64,000 nt of DNA, taken from NCBI RefSeq assembly GCF_050624435.1, contig NW_027457716.1, positions 868,001 to 932,000 on the forward strand, in the 5' to 3' direction. Position numbers and translations under genes: made by a program. Shown here piece by piece: positions 31,920 through 43,329 of this stretch. Positions within the stretch are counted from its first letter, which is position 1. Every line of letters begins with the position of its first letter. The notes below the pieces were generated by a model. The model was given only the letters and a program-made list of their open reading frames with translations. It had not been told where the DNA came from and did not search any database. This DNA is from Tenrec ecaudatus (lineage: Eukaryota > Chordata > Mammalia > Afrosoricida > Tenrecidae).

Positions 31920-32850
31920 GCAAAATTCTTGAAGAGTGTATGTGGGAAGGGAGATCTTCCGTACTTGGCTCTTGCCCTTCTATCGAGACCAATACGCTTT
32001 CCCAAAGAAAGACTGGCCTTCACTTTGGCTGAGTTCCTGCTCACTGAACCCCATCTTTGTACAGCTGGGCCTGTCTCTTTCTCCTTTTACTTGCCACCTG
32101 CCAGACTGTTGACTGATAGCCACCAACCTGGGTCACCTCGCTTGAGGCCTCCAGTCCTGGAAGGACTTAGCCCAGCTACCTGGGAATGCCAATCATGTCT
32201 CAGTGCGCGGTGCGTGCGCTGGAATATCACTTCAACAACCTCAAGGGTGGGTGTACTCCCCGCAGACACCCTACTGGCTGGCAAGGAGCCAGGGCATTTC
32301 CAGACCTGGGTTCTCCCCGCGCCCCGCTCCCCGGGGAAAGTTACTGCACAGGTCACAACATTGGGCAAACCTCAGGAGGAAGCCCTAACGTTCTGTGCAC
32401 CAGCTGCAACCACTCGCTTCCTGAATAGCGTTCACTTCTTCATAGCGAGAGAAGAAAGGGACCCGGGGCTCATCTTTGAGCTGAAGATGTTCCAGGAGTC
32501 TCGGGGAGGTGGCACACTGTATGGAGACAATGCAGGGGGCTTAGGAGAGACCTGCAAAGTGACTAATCGGGAACACAGACGCCCAAAGCCAGTCTGGGAT
32601 CCCCCTTTCTCCAACAGGTTTCTCGCAAGGAATTCCAACCAATCCCCAAACAGGGGGATGGGACCAGTCTCTGGGACACCCTCCCACATCTCACCGTACA
32701 AGGGGAGAGGTACTGGATAAGAGGAGGTGAGGGGAGAAGGGTGCTTGCACCCGAGCCAGGCTGCTGTGTGCGGCAAGGTCACCCCAACTGGTCACCAACA
32801 CGACCCCAACGTGGGCGCGCCGACTACACAGAGCTCAGGCTGCAACACTT
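31920..32850. repeat. GC-rich block; inverted partner of 1-380; possible proviral leader
   Basis: The stretch is GC-rich with CpGs. Its part 32430-32800 is similar, in reverse complement, to bases 1-380. On the minus strand, near 32823-32805, GGCGCGCCCACGTTGGGGTC resembles a lysine-tRNA primer-binding site (GGCGCCCAACGTGGGGC) with two small indels, so the block could be the leader of an old retrovirus. Equally it could be a duplicated promoter. A 263-codon plus-strand frame lies opposite a similar minus-strand frame. Neither resembles a protein I know. Confidence 0.4.
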
Positions 32851-33660
32851 CTCTGGCTCCACACCGTGCACAGCAAGTAGGAACCTAGCTATGACCCTCA
32901 CTTCCGGCTAGGACACTGCCACTTCTGTCCTGTCTCAGCGTGACCCGGAATAGGAGAAGCATAGTCATGGGTGTGATTGGGAAACACATAAGTGAAAATT
33001 CAGTCAGGACAGACTTCATTAAGCACAGATATTCAGGAAAATATGGATGTGGTAGAGGTTAATATGGATGTGGCAGAGACATCAAAAACAGTAGCTCCTG
33101 GTGCTTAAATTCCCACCAACATATCTGAAAGTTTGTTCTTCATAACACTGACCATACAGGAAATAATTCAGATGAGTTGGAAATAATGCAATGTGTAGGT
33201 CTTAGTGGGGAAAAACCCCCCCACCAGATTCTTATCCTGAAAAACGGTTAGATTAGTATTACATGTATGATCAAAGTCACATATCCCATACAGCACTGAG
33301 CTAAAAGCACCAACCTGTGACATTCAGTATCCACATCAGAAAAGGTGACGCCTGAGTCACTGTGATAGTGGGTCAGGATGTCATTCTCTTACAACCAGAA
33401 TCTCACAGCTGTGCTCAGGGCCTCATAAAACAATTAACAATACACTTCTACCAGATCGACACAGTTGTATACAAAATAAACTGAATATGTTCTTCAGCTC
33501 TTGGATAGTCGAGTACATTTTAACTTCCAGGTGGTGCTTATACATGTCTGAGACTGAGAAAATCAACCACTGCATCACCTGTCTAGTTTTGGACTATTGT
33601 CTATAAGGACACTACTTGCTGTGGTAAAGATGAAACATGTTCTGTAAAATGTAAAACACA
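32851..33660. other. Intergenic, nothing recognised
   Basis: No assignable feature. Confidence 0.35.
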
Positions 33661-33664
33661 AAAG

Positions 33665-33735
33665 CCTAAGGAGCTGTTTCTCTGCTCTCTGTGGTTCTAT
33701 GAGTCAGAATTCACACAACAGCTCTGACTTTATTG
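33665..33735 (+). mobile_element. AfroSINE-type 3' fragment
   Basis: CTCTGTGGTTCTATGAGTCA followed by GAATTCACACAACAGCTCTG, a decayed SINE tail. Confidence 0.6.
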
Positions 33736-33869
33736 TTCTTCTTTTAAATGTATTTTCTTATTCTATATATGTAAAACCTTTAGAGTTTTGTGTATTTGCA
33801 AACCGGAGGCAAAAACAAGAGATATATCACTTCAACCATGGAGCTTGGTAAACAAGAGGAAAACTTTTT

Positions 33870-34010
33870 AGATTGAAAGAGGCTGAGACAATGGGCTCAA
33901 ATATAAGAACAATTATGAGGATGGTTTAGGGCAAGCCAGTGTTTCTCCCTGTGGTGATATGGTCACTATGATTTGGAACTAACTTAGTGACACCTAACAA
34001 CAACCTCTCT
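33870..34010 (+). mobile_element. RTE-type LINE 3' end, sense
   Basis: ACAATGGGCTCAAATATAAG, GTGTTTCTCCCTGTGG, and the tail GTGACACCTAACAACAACC. The SINE family shares this tail. Confidence 0.75.
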
Positions 34011-34430
34011 TGTACAGGGACTGTGTGTACAATAAGTACTGAAATGTTAGAGTGTTTCTTTTTAAAATAAGCAGTAAAGTAATAATCATTCCAGAATCTT
34101 GTTGAAAAAAATATAATCATGGTTTTAATATGTATACCTGCAATATGAATCAATAGTAAAGGGCAAAATTGAATAAATATAGATTTGTACAAGAAACCTT
34201 TTTATTAATGCATGAGAAACTTTAAAAGAAAATTTTATGACTACAGAGAATATGGGGTAAAATTATTTATAAAATACACTCTACAACAGAATATATTATA
34301 CTAATATTTTAACAATAAAGGAACATATTTGATGATTACATAATATTGGTTTAGGTGAGTGAGTAGATCATACATCAGACCAGTTTATCTTTACATTTGT
34401 GGAAATGGGATGGATTGAGTTAGAGAGCGC
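34011..34430. other. AT-rich intergenic
   Basis: Probably repeat-derived. No family named. Confidence 0.3.
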
Positions 34431-34439
34431 CTATCCCTG

Positions 34440-34720
34440 ACTTTGAGTTCATATTTCAACTTGATTAAGTGGGATTATTACCAGGGATACAAGAATGTTT
34501 CAATATTAGAAAAAATTAATGTAACCAACCACATAAATAGGACAAATAATAAGAACCATATCATATTAATAGATGCGTAAAAGGCATTTGACAATATCTA
34601 CTACCTATTCCTGATAAAAACCCTCAATAACATAGAAATAGAAAGGAGAGACCTCAACACATGAAATATATTAAAGGAAACATTCTGTGTAGGACAATTA
34701 GTTGACTGTAACTTGGTCGA
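34440..34720 (+). mobile_element. L1 ORF2 fragment, sense
   Basis: CAGGGATACAAGAATGTTTC, AACCACATAAATAGGAC, ATTAATAGATGCGTAAAAGG and CATTTGACAATATCTA follow L1 ORF2 order. Confidence 0.8.
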
Positions 34721-34911
34721 AATAGACACTTATTCACATAGAAAGGTTTCATTAAAAACCTATGTGAACATAAGAACCCACAGATTGGGGGGAAATAAAT
34801 CTTTAGCAGTGCGGGGAGAGAGAGAGAGCAAGGGAGGAGAAGAAGACAACAGGATAACTGGCATTTTCAGGGATTCCCCATCTTGATGCTCACCTGATCA
34901 TACACAGGGAG

Positions 34912-34951
34912 CAGAGCCTGAAGCACAGGGAGCAGAGCCTGAAATCAGTGT
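34912..34951. repeat. Short tandem duplication
   Basis: CACAGGGAGCAGAGCCTGAA occurs twice with only a short gap of changed bases. Confidence 0.8.
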
Positions 34952-34959
34952 CTGAGTTT

Positions 34960-35860
34960 CAGAGGCGTCCAGGTGAAAAGCAGGAGAGATGTGGTCAGGT
35001 GGAGCAGATGGCAGCAGATGCTGTCAAGTGTGTGTCTCTGTGGCCCTAGCTGCTGGAGTGTCTCTTGGGGAAATTCCCACTTGGGAAGCATGCCTTCCAC
35101 CCATCACTTTTCTTTCAGTTTGTCTTTGTGCCTGGACTTGTGTGGTGTTGGGATTCAAATGCAAACGCTTTTCAAATGCAAGCTGGGCCACCCAAAGTGC
35201 TCAGATTTCAGCAGGGCTTCCAGACTAAGAAGAAACTACTAAGAATGAATCCTTTGCCTTGCCAGGCCCTGAGCCTCACCTCCAGGAACCTCCCTCCACG
35301 ACACCCTCATTACCTCCAGGCCCCGCCCCTTCCCACAGAGACCACCCCACCCCCTCCCCAGGTGATAGTTTCCTGCTGAACCCATTTCCTCTGAGTGAGA
35401 AGGATCCAAGAGTGCGGCCCAAGAGCTTCTGTGGGTGAGTTTCTGTGTTTCTGTGCTGATCCCTGGCGCGGAATCCCCTGCAGGCCTGGAGTCCCAGCTG
35501 TGTCCGGGTTCCCGTGGACGTTACACTTCCCTCACCCCATACAACAGTGTTCCAGGTCGCCGCGACCCCCTGGGACATTTCCAGTTAAATCCTTATTGAA
35601 TTGGTTGCAGGCCTTTGCCTTCGGGCGCGGGAATACTCTGGCCGCTTTTCCTGCTCAGAGCTCCTCCGTCCAGAAAGGCGCGATTGCGTGTTTTTTTTTT
35701 GTTTTTTTTTTTGGGGGGGGGTTGCCTGGGGCCTGTCCCTTCGTGTCAGGTCGCGGGCATGAGAGCATGGGGACCCCAGAGTGGCCTTTACTGAAAGGAG
35801 AGGCAGCCTTTCAGTCATCAGGCCACCCCACTGATGACCGAGGTCTGTATTAGAGCTTAA
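34960..35860 (+). promoter_or_regulatory. GC-rich, promoter-like block
   Basis: It contains a GC box (CCCCGCCCC at 35323), CpG-containing stretches from 35405 to 35660, and a candidate first-exon donor (GCTTCTGTGG then GTGAGTTTCTG at 35432). A poly-T/poly-G tract sits at 35692-35720. There is no recognised coding exon. With a KRAB exon 10 kb downstream on the same strand, a KRAB zinc-finger gene promoter is possible but unproven. Confidence 0.35.
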
Positions 35861-35939
35861 CTTCTCAGCACCCTGCTTTGCAAAGGGGTACCAGAGCAGT
35901 GACAGCCCCAAATCCCCGCACAGATCTGGTCCTTGCATA

Positions 35940-36600
35940 GATTGCAGAGCCCCACATGGAGTGAGCCTCTATTGAGTGGTTTCTGCCCAGGAACCAAGGT
36001 AGTAGGTAATCTGGCCCTCAGGCTTTGCAGGGTGGCTTTGCTTCACCTCTGCAGGCAGCCCATGGAGAAGCAGTTTCTCTTGGAGGTTTGCCTGAGTGTG
36101 TGTCCTTGATGGAGGTCACCAAACTGGAGACAGTCCAGGGGACTCCTAGTCAGGAGCCACTTGCTTTTAGCCTTTCCCTGACTGCATTGGTCAGGAGGCC
36201 CTGGACCCATTTTGTAAGCCTGCTATCTAAGGATGGAATGTCTGCCATTGAGATGCATGCTTTTGTGAGTTTCCTTTGCCCCGCCCCTCCCCCACACCCT
36301 CTTTGGCTCACATCTCAGTTGTGAACCTTGGAAGCCATTTCCACCTCCTGTTGGTGGCTTCCTTCATTCAGATGATGTGTTTGTGCCCTTGTGCTGTCTT
36401 TGTCTCATAAGATTTAATAGATGTTCTCTTTAAACTATATTTAAAACGCGGTCTCCTTTTTACTCTACTGCATGTTCTTAACCATTTCTGCCCATCAAAA
36501 ACTAGCTTGTGCTCTGATTTGGACTACAAAAGGAACTCCAATCTCAAATATAATTTACGGAGAACATTTATTAATTATTAAAAGAGACAAAGAGAATACA
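35940..36600. repeat. Segment similar to 51.83-53.50 kb
   Basis: Shared, in order: GCCTGAGTGTGTGTCCTTGA with GCCTAGATGTATCCTTGATG; GGAGNTCACC; GACAGCNCAGGGG; AGGCCCTGGACC; AAGCCTGCTATCTAA with AAGTCTTTCTATCTAA; and, further on, TCTCAAATRTA and GGAGAACATTTATTAA. The 52-53 kb copy has SINE insertions within it. Confidence 0.6.
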
Positions 36601-37410
36601 AAGACGCGGACCCATCACCGGATGGAGATCATAGTGCAGTTCAGGGAAACAGTCAAGTCGGGAATCGAATGAAATAAGATTGCAACAGAGGAAACGGTCA
36701 CACGTTTCTGATTGGTGGAGCATCAGTACAGCATGTTATAAATGGGACTACAGAAGCAGGGGCAGGACTGTAACTGAGCCACCTTCATTGCCAGATAGAG
36801 CATTTTACAAGATTGTTCCAAGTCCTTCTGACCCAGGCAGTCAGGGCTCAACTGCTAAGGCATGGCTCCTGACTATAGGACCCTCTGCATTACCTGGAGA
36901 TCCGTGAATGGTATTCACCTTCCCAGTTCCTCTGTCCCTGGGCCAATTTAATCTATTTCCTTGCTTGATGATCAGAAAGAATTCAATGGAGGCTTAATCT
37001 ACAGCCATCTATCCTATAGCGCTTTACTCACTGGAGTGCTAAGACTTTAATCTCTAATACAGCTCCTTAGATTTGTGTCTGCGGATGCTGGACTTTTCCA
37101 CTTGGAGTGTGAAGAGCCCCGGGGGGGGGGGGGGGATGTTTCCCCTATAAGCCTCAACCCAGAGATTGGTTGCATTGATGGCTCATCTCTCTTTAAACTG
37201 CCACTTTCCCCCCTGCCGCCCACCCTCTTATGATCCTTCTTGGCTCTTAGAGCTTGCTGGCCCAGATTTAATATCCACTCATATTTTTAATAGGGAGTTT
37301 TGGTTTCCTTTTACATCCTTTTGATTTGCAGGACCCAGCAATTATTTTACTTACTTATTTTCAAGTCATTTTATGTATTAATGTGGAGAAATAATAGGTC
37401 TTCCCCTGTA
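36601..37410. other. Intergenic, with a (G)n tract
   Basis: A CCCC plus G16-type tract occurs at about 37117-37135. An inverted 25-bp-scale similarity (AATTCAATGGAGGCTTAATC at 36979) occurs to 51845-51870. No gene. Confidence 0.4.
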
Positions 37411-37414
37411 GTGT

Positions 37415-37498
37415 TTCAGTTTTGAAAATCCACAGGGCAGTTCTACTCTGTTCTCGGGGGTCACTGTGAGTCAGAATTGATGTAAGTTAGTGGCACAT
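37415..37498 (+). mobile_element. AfroSINE-type 3' fragment
   Basis: GGGCAGTTCTACTCTGTTCT followed by CACTGTGAGTCAGAATTGAT. Confidence 0.75.
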
Positions 37499-37829
37499 GT
37501 GGTCAAGGTCAGCACTTTTTGGTAATTTCAGTTATATTATTTTCACAGTGACATAGATTGAAATCCATCATTTATCCTACTGGATACAGAAAGCGTTTGA
37601 AATATCCTGATGTTTATTAATTAACCAGATGAATTTAGCTTCTATATTTTCCAGCTTATGCTTGAGTTGGTCCCCATCCTCCCCAACCCCCTCTCCCCAC
37701 ATGATTTATTTTGAAATCATTAATAGTGGACATACATCCACATCCTAATGGCTGCATACTGTGACTGAACGACCCTAAGTCTCATTTGCTAACCTGCTGA
37801 CACTCGCCTCTATATTTCCATTGCTTAAG

Positions 37830-38200
37830 CTTGCTATTTCTGCATTGGTCCCCGGACCCACCAGATTCAAAATGTTAGTGGGCTGCTGCCCATGCCCATG
37901 TTGGATATCAGCAGGAAGTTCCCTAGCTGCTCCACCCCCCTTAGTCAGCGTGTACAGTTGTGATCGGAGGAGAAAAGTATTCCCGCCCGTTCGTGGTTTC
38001 TTGCTGTATAAACCAGAGTTCAAGTAGTGCGCTTGGGGCCCGATGGATTGAGCGCCAGCTGTTTCCTGGCGGCCAGCTCCAGTGAAGCTTTGCATTTGAT
38101 CCTTTTCCCTGTGGCCCTGATTAATCTTTTGATTTACTTTTTTTTCATATGTTAGCTCTTCAATTTGTTTGCATTTGCTGTTCAAGAACTGAGTCCTACT
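37830..38200 (+). mobile_element. Candidate retroviral LTR
   Basis: Promoter-like GTTTCTTGCTGTATAAACC at about 38000, then GCGCTTGGGGCCC and AGCGCCAGCTGTTTCC in the position of an R-U5 region. A 184-codon minus-strand frame covers it and is a by-product of the composition. Ends were not fixed and no target duplication was found. Confidence 0.4.
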
Positions 38201-38469
38201 AATAGCTCCTCCTTTTAAAATTTGTGTCATGATTATTTCTAATAGAAGGCAACCTCCAGATATATAACTGTTATATATAGTAAGATAGCATGTTATTTGA
38301 AATAAGATACCATTTTCTCTGTGCCCCACTGCATGGTAATGCTTGAATGTTCTAGCCTTTTATCCACGCGTTCTTGATAAGAGGCTTGTTTTGTCCACTG
38401 CGCTACAGTGGATTCTGTGAGTGATGTCACAGCACCTTCCACTCCTCCTTGGGGTTTCTAGGCTATAAT

Positions 38470-38545
38470 CGTGCGTTACCAGATGGCCACTTCATGGAGC
38501 TGCCAGTCCTTTAACCACTGGAGCAGTGGGGCTTCTTCACGTACT
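38470..38545 (-). mobile_element. AfroSINE-type fragment, antisense
   Basis: GGAGCTGCCAGTCCTTTAAC followed by CACTGGAGCAGTGGGG is the complement of the tRNA-like head. Confidence 0.5.
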
Positions 38546-38699
38546 AATTTAGATGGGCCACACTGACATGTTATTCATTGCAGACATGGTGATTCTTAAT
38601 GGGAATTATATTTGTTTTTGATTTAGTCATAATTTCAATGTAATATCCATGTGTGTACATAGACAAGAATATGTGATCATGTTCAATTTCCCCTTTGGT

Positions 38700-38830
38700 T
38701 AGGTGTCATGGAGTTAGTTCCATCTCATGGCTATGTCATGTGTTATAGAGCAGAACTGTTCCATAGTTTTTCTAGAGCATCATGTTTGTGGAAGCAGATC
38801 TCCTGTTCTTCCACAGTAATGCGGGCTGTT
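38700..38830 (-). mobile_element. SINE/RTE-type tail, antisense
   Basis: GTGTCATGGAGTTAGTTCCA, AGAGCAGAACTGTTCCATAG, GTTTGTGGAAGCAGAT. Confidence 0.6.
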
Positions 38831-38889
38831 TACCCCCATCAAGTCTCAGGGGAACAGTCTAGTGCAAGCTGTTTGTGCCACCTAGAAAC

Positions 38890-39068
38890 TTTGTCCCACC
38901 CCCCAAAACAAACTCACTGCCACACAGTCAATTCTGACTCATAGTGTTCCTCCATAGGTATCTGATAACAAAATCTATACAGAAGCAACCAGCCTCATTT
39001 TCCTTTTGCAGATGTGCTGGTGAGGTTGAACTGCCAGCCTGCAGAGTAGCAAATGATACCAGAATTCA
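38890..39068 (-). mobile_element. AfroSINE-type SINE, antisense
   Basis: AAACTCACTGCCACACAGTC, TTCTGACTCATAGTG, TTGAACTGCCAGCCTGCAGA. Confidence 0.75.
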
Positions 39069-39074
39069 TTTTTC

Positions 39075-39245
39075 CCCCAAAGGAATGAACCAAATCAAGC
39101 ATCTGCCATCAAACCCACACCAACTCCTGGAGACTCCATGTGAGTCAGAGTGCAGGGATGTTGCCGAGGGGTTTCAGTGACTGGTTTCTCAAGTGCATCA
39201 CCCAGGCTTTCTTCCCTGGAGACTGAGTAGACACAAACTTCCAGC
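39075..39245 (-). mobile_element. SINE-like, antisense, decayed
   Basis: CATCAAACCCACACCAACTC, CATGTGAGTCAGAGTGCAGG, TTTCAGTGACTGG. Confidence 0.4.
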
Positions 39246-39910
39246 CTTTCCATGAACACCTATCCATGGTAACCATTATCATGCTCAGGGACATAAAAAA
39301 CTAAGCAAGACACACATGTGTGTATGTACACACATGCCAGAACCTATGAAACCTGGCAATCCATCAAAGAAGGAAAATTCAAAACTACAAGGAGATTGAG
39401 TTTCTAACTATAACATGAAAAACCACACAGTTGAATTTGTAAAATTTGCAGGACCCAGAAAAATAAAGTCATTCTGTAAATTTTCAGCTGTCAAGTTTTT
39501 ATGTGTATCGTACATATATACGGTAACCTAACTGGTCTCTTTACCATAGATAGAGAATAAAATTAATATCAGCTTTAATAGATCTTTAAGAGAGATGCTA
39601 TATGTAAATAGCTTAGTATTCTTTCTGAATTATCATGGAAGATGAACAGGGATCCTAAATACTTTTAAGATGTACAATATTTGAGGAATTAAAACAGATT
39701 TATGACATTATTCTATTTAGCATAATTTTGCACTGTTTAGCATAATCTATTAGGAAAAGATATGCAGTAGCTTCCAAATGGAAAAATTCCATTATTTTTA
39801 TTCCATTTTCCCATGGCCTTTTTCAAAAACCCCTTGTGCATTCATGGCATGAAGGATTGGCTACCAATGAGCTCCTTGTATCTCAATTAAGTAATACTTG
39901 TTAAATATCA
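39246..39910. other. AT-rich intergenic, nothing recognised
   Basis: No assignable feature. Confidence 0.35.
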
Positions 39911-39914
39911 ATCA

Positions 39915-40092
39915 TTTTGCCTACCATTGGGTTCCTTATGGTGACCGTATGTGGTTTCAGAGTAAAACTATGCTCCGTAAGATTTTCATTGGCTAACTTC
40001 AGAAGTTGTTGATTTCTTCTAAGGTTGCCTTCAGTCTCTAATCATTTGTTTGGTAGCTGAGCACTCTGTTGCTCACACTACTCAGGGACTCC
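39915..40092 (-). mobile_element. AfroSINE-type SINE, antisense
   Basis: CTACCATTGGGTTCCTTATG, GTAAAACTATGCTCCGTAAG, GAGCACTCTGTTGCTCACAC, CAGGGACTCC. Confidence 0.7.
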
Positions 40093-40274
40093 ATTTAGGG
40101 ACCTGCATCTTGAAGTGTGAGTGCTTACAGGCAGAGCCCTGTGTAGCCTGATGTGTCAGGAATTAGCTTCCCTTACAAATTGGTGGGCCTTTCTGGAGCT
40201 GCTTTTCTTTTTCTGTAGGTCTTTCATGAGTTCCTGTAATGATACTTTATTGTATGTGGGACACGTGAACAAAG

Positions 40275-40475
40275 GAGTCCTTTTGTCCAGTGGGTTAAAT
40301 ATTGGGCTGCTGACTGCAAGAGCAGCTGTGCACACTCACCAGAAATGTGCAGAGAAGATGAGTCTGCCTGCTCCACTAAAGATGTGCAGGCGTGGGAGTC
40401 CTACAGGGAGTTCTGCTCTGTGATAGCTCTGCTGTGAGTTAGACCAGATGTGGTGGCAGGGAGTTATGTGCGGAC
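40275..40475 (+). mobile_element. AfroSINE-type SINE
   Basis: AGGAGTCCTTTTGTCCAGTG, ATTGGGCTGCTGACTGCAAG, GGAGTTCTGCTCTGTGATAG. Confidence 0.8.
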
Positions 40476-40629
40476 AATGCCAACCCTTGTTCTTGACCCC
40501 TTATTAGCTATTTGAGGCTAAATGCAATTTGATTCACATTTTTTGTGGACTCTTGTGAAGTGCAAAAATAAAATATTTTTTGTTGACAGTTTTGGGAACT
40601 GATATATTAGTGGAGGAGAGTTTTTTGGA

Positions 40630-40800
40630 ACATGCTATTTTTTTAAATCATTTACGTTGGGCTCAGACAACTCTTATCACTATCCATACATCCATCCACT
40701 GTGTCCGATGTCTCCCTTCACCCACTTTTCTGTTGTTCATCCCCCATTTGTCTTTAGTGATCTTATAGGGAAAGTGAGCACACAATGGTATGAAATTTTG
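40630..40800 (-). mobile_element. LINE 3'-end element, antisense, short
   Basis: GGGCTCAGACAACTCTTATC, ATCCATACATCCATCC, GATGTCTCCCTTCACCCAC. Confidence 0.75.
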
Positions 40801-41320
40801 GAACATGCTACTTTTTTATTGATTTCAATCTTTTTGCATTTCTTCATTGAAATCCCAACGACACACCTTTCTGACTTCCTTTATCCTTATAAAAATGTAT
40901 TTGTTCAACCTGGGCTTTGACTATCCTTAAAACATAGCAAGTACATTTCTTCCTAATACCCTGTGGTCTGGTATTTTCTCCTCTAGGAACAAACTCTTTT
41001 GGACTACCCATTAGTTAATCCCATCACATCCTTCAAATCACTGTTTTCAATGAATGCAATTGATTAGACTACTAAGGGCAGATAAGGAAAACCACTTGTA
41101 AACAAAAGGGCCCCATAGGCAGGTACACAGAATGATTTCACAATGAAATCAGCTGAGAGAGTACCTGTTTTCACCGCCCCTCTGTATTGAGGACAGATGT
41201 TTGCTCTGGGTCCTAACTAGAGTAATTAATTAGAGGCATTTAAAAGGATGCTTTTCTTGTTGTTAGTTACCATCTAGTTTTCTCCAATTTATTACAACAC
41301 TGTGCACCCATGGTGATGTA
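40801..41320. other. Intergenic, nothing recognised
   Basis: No assignable feature. Confidence 0.35.
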
Positions 41321-41324
41321 GTGT

Positions 41325-41500
41325 GCTATGCGTTGGGTTGGTACCCACATGTTCAGCCATTCAAAACCGCTCACTGGTCCACAGTAGAAGATGAGGCTTT
41401 CTACTCCCTTAAAGAGTTGCAGTTTCAGAAACGCACAGGCCCTGTTCTACTCTGCTCTGTGGGGTTGCTTTGAGTCAGAATTGACTCAATGACAGTAATT
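41325..41500 (+). mobile_element. AfroSINE-type SINE
   Basis: GCGTTGGGTTGGTACCCACA, AGATGAGGCTTTCTACTCCC, GAGTCAGAATTGACTCAATG. Confidence 0.8.
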
Positions 41501-42055
41501 TTTAAAAAAAATGTACACCAGAAAGAAAAACATGCCCTGTGACCTCCGTACTCTGACTTCAACATGGTCAGCTTTTATCTCTGAGACTGGAATGGTGACT
41601 TAGAGCTCTTCACATATTGGTCATAAACCTGAACGTCCTCATTTGCATTTCTTTAAACTATTGCCTCTTTTGTTTTACTTTCTTGCTGGTGCTTCTTCAT
41701 GCTCCACTTATTTTCCAGTGTGGGAAGTTCCATGAATGCTTATTGCTAACGAACTTTTCATTTAGTGGCTGACCATGGAGCTTCCCTCTCCGGCCCCTGA
41801 AGACCTAGGTGCTCTTTGACTCCTTAGCCTGTATGTTTGAGAAACGGAAATCGAACTGAGCATTTGCAAATTCATCACAGAACCTTCCCATGTTGTTAGA
41901 ATTTCCTTATCATGCCAGGGTTCTCTGGCTAGTGTTTCCTAAAATGATCATTTTATTTCTCCCTACACTAGCTCACGAAATGTAAATATGTATGTGTTAA
42001 TGCTTAGGCTCCACCTCTGTTGCATTTCTCATACGAGTTATTATCATTTGGCCTT
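41501..42055. other. Intergenic, nothing recognised
   Basis: No assignable feature. Confidence 0.35.
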
Positions 42056-42059
42056 GTGC

Positions 42060-42180
42060 TTTTGTTCTTGTTATTTACTGTGGAGTGTTTTCAACTCATA
42101 GCCACCTCATGTGTCCAGGGTTGAACTGTTGGTTTTGGAATGGTGTGCCCTCTCAGAACACATTGGTCTGGTTTTGTTCT
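42060..42180 (-). mobile_element. SINE/RTE-type tail, antisense
   Basis: TTACTGTGGAGTGTTTTCAA, CTCATAGCCACCTCATGTG, GTTGAACTGTTGG. Confidence 0.55.
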
Positions 42181-42680
42181 GATTTGCTCAATGGTTTTTT
42201 ATTTGCTCAATCAATCTAATAATTTCTTATATGCAAGAGCCAGTTGTACGGCCCTGAGGTAAGCAGTATTGTCTGAGGGTCCTGGCTTTTCCAGGACAAT
42301 GCGTTCCAGTTATCTGAATTGAATAGATTGTTTTCTTCGTCTCCTCTTTGTACTACACAGAAGATCCAGATCATCTCTGTAACTGATGACTGACAGAATA
42401 AAAAGCTCTGGGCATATGAACAGAAATGTAATTGCCAGGCATTTAGTTGTACACACATGGACCTGCATGCTGACCTGGTTCAACAAGTTTTCATTTGAGC
42501 AATACTGAAATTGTGAGTAATGTTGGTGACTTCAGCTCTATTCCATTGGGAGCAACATCTGCTTAAAAGTGAGTGACAAGAGGACTAAATGAGCCAATGT
42601 GGCCAAATCTTTTTGGAAATTGCCTCAGAATCGTGGTTGCTGAATAAGTGCAGTGTTTTATCATGAACATGTTGTGTGAA
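42181..42680. other. Intergenic, nothing recognised
   Basis: No assignable feature. Confidence 0.35.
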
Positions 42681-42687
42681 AGAGGCC

Positions 42688-42890
42688 CTAGTGGTTCACT
42701 GGTTTAATCGATGCCGCTGGCCAGACCCTCTGTGGCTCCAGCATTCCAGGCCCATCAAGGGAGGCCAAGGAGGCTGCGTGGGCCCGTGAAGATTTACAGA
42801 CTTGGAAACACTAGCGAGCAGTTCCACTCCCTGTTTTATGGTCAAAATGAGTTAAAATGTACTTGACCGCAGTCCATTTGGTTTTGGTTC
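42688..42890 (+). mobile_element. AfroSINE-type SINE
   Basis: GCCCTAGTGGTTCACTGGTT, GAAGATTTACAGACTTGG, AGCAGTTCCACTCCCTG, and an end with the TTTGGTTTTGG motif. Confidence 0.85.
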
Positions 42891-43089
42891 ATCATGAAGG
42901 AATGGGAAGGCTTTAAAACCCGGCACCCGATGCACTGCTGTGGATGAGATTTTGAAAGGCTTATTGGATCGACACTAGGTTACACTGTTGTAGCAGAATT
43001 GTGGAGTGACCGTGACAGCTCATGCGACTTTATGCCATAGCTAGTTGGCCATGCTGTGAAATCTTAGCATAAAGTGCAACCTTTTCTAT

Positions 43090-43320
43090 GTTGTTGTTAG
43101 GTGGCTTCGTGTCCATTCCAGCCCCTAAAGCCCTCTATGTAACAGCGCGACACACTGCCCTGTCCGGCACCATCCTCACATGTTCCCACGTTGGAGCCAT
43201 TGCGACAGCCCCTGTGTCGATCCATGTTGGCGAAGGCCTTTCTCTTCTTTGCCTCTCTCTCCCTCACCAAGCACCATGTCCTTCTCCAGGGACTGGTCCC
43301 TCCTGAAAAGATGCGGGAAC
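43090..43320 (-). mobile_element. RTE-type LINE 3' end, antisense
   Basis: CACTGCCCTGTCCGGCACCA, TTGGAGCCATTGCGACAGCC, CACCATGTCCTTCTCCAGGG. Same region as the RTE halves at 4.2 and 6.8 kb. Confidence 0.75.
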
Positions 43321-43329
43321 AAAAGTATG

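Noticed and set aside
31929..32720. 263-codon open frame on the plus strand
   Set aside because: GC-rich block with an equally open minus-strand frame, no domain, and similarity of the DNA to an inverted copy at 1-380 where the frame is not kept. Likely a composition effect.
37775..38329. 184-codon minus-strand frame
   Set aside because: Lies opposite an LTR-like sequence; no recognisable retroviral or cellular domain.
38800..38840. CCACAGTAATG resembling the end of a VH exon (YYC codons in complement)
   Set aside because: The surrounding sequence is a SINE/RTE tail, with no framework or RSS.
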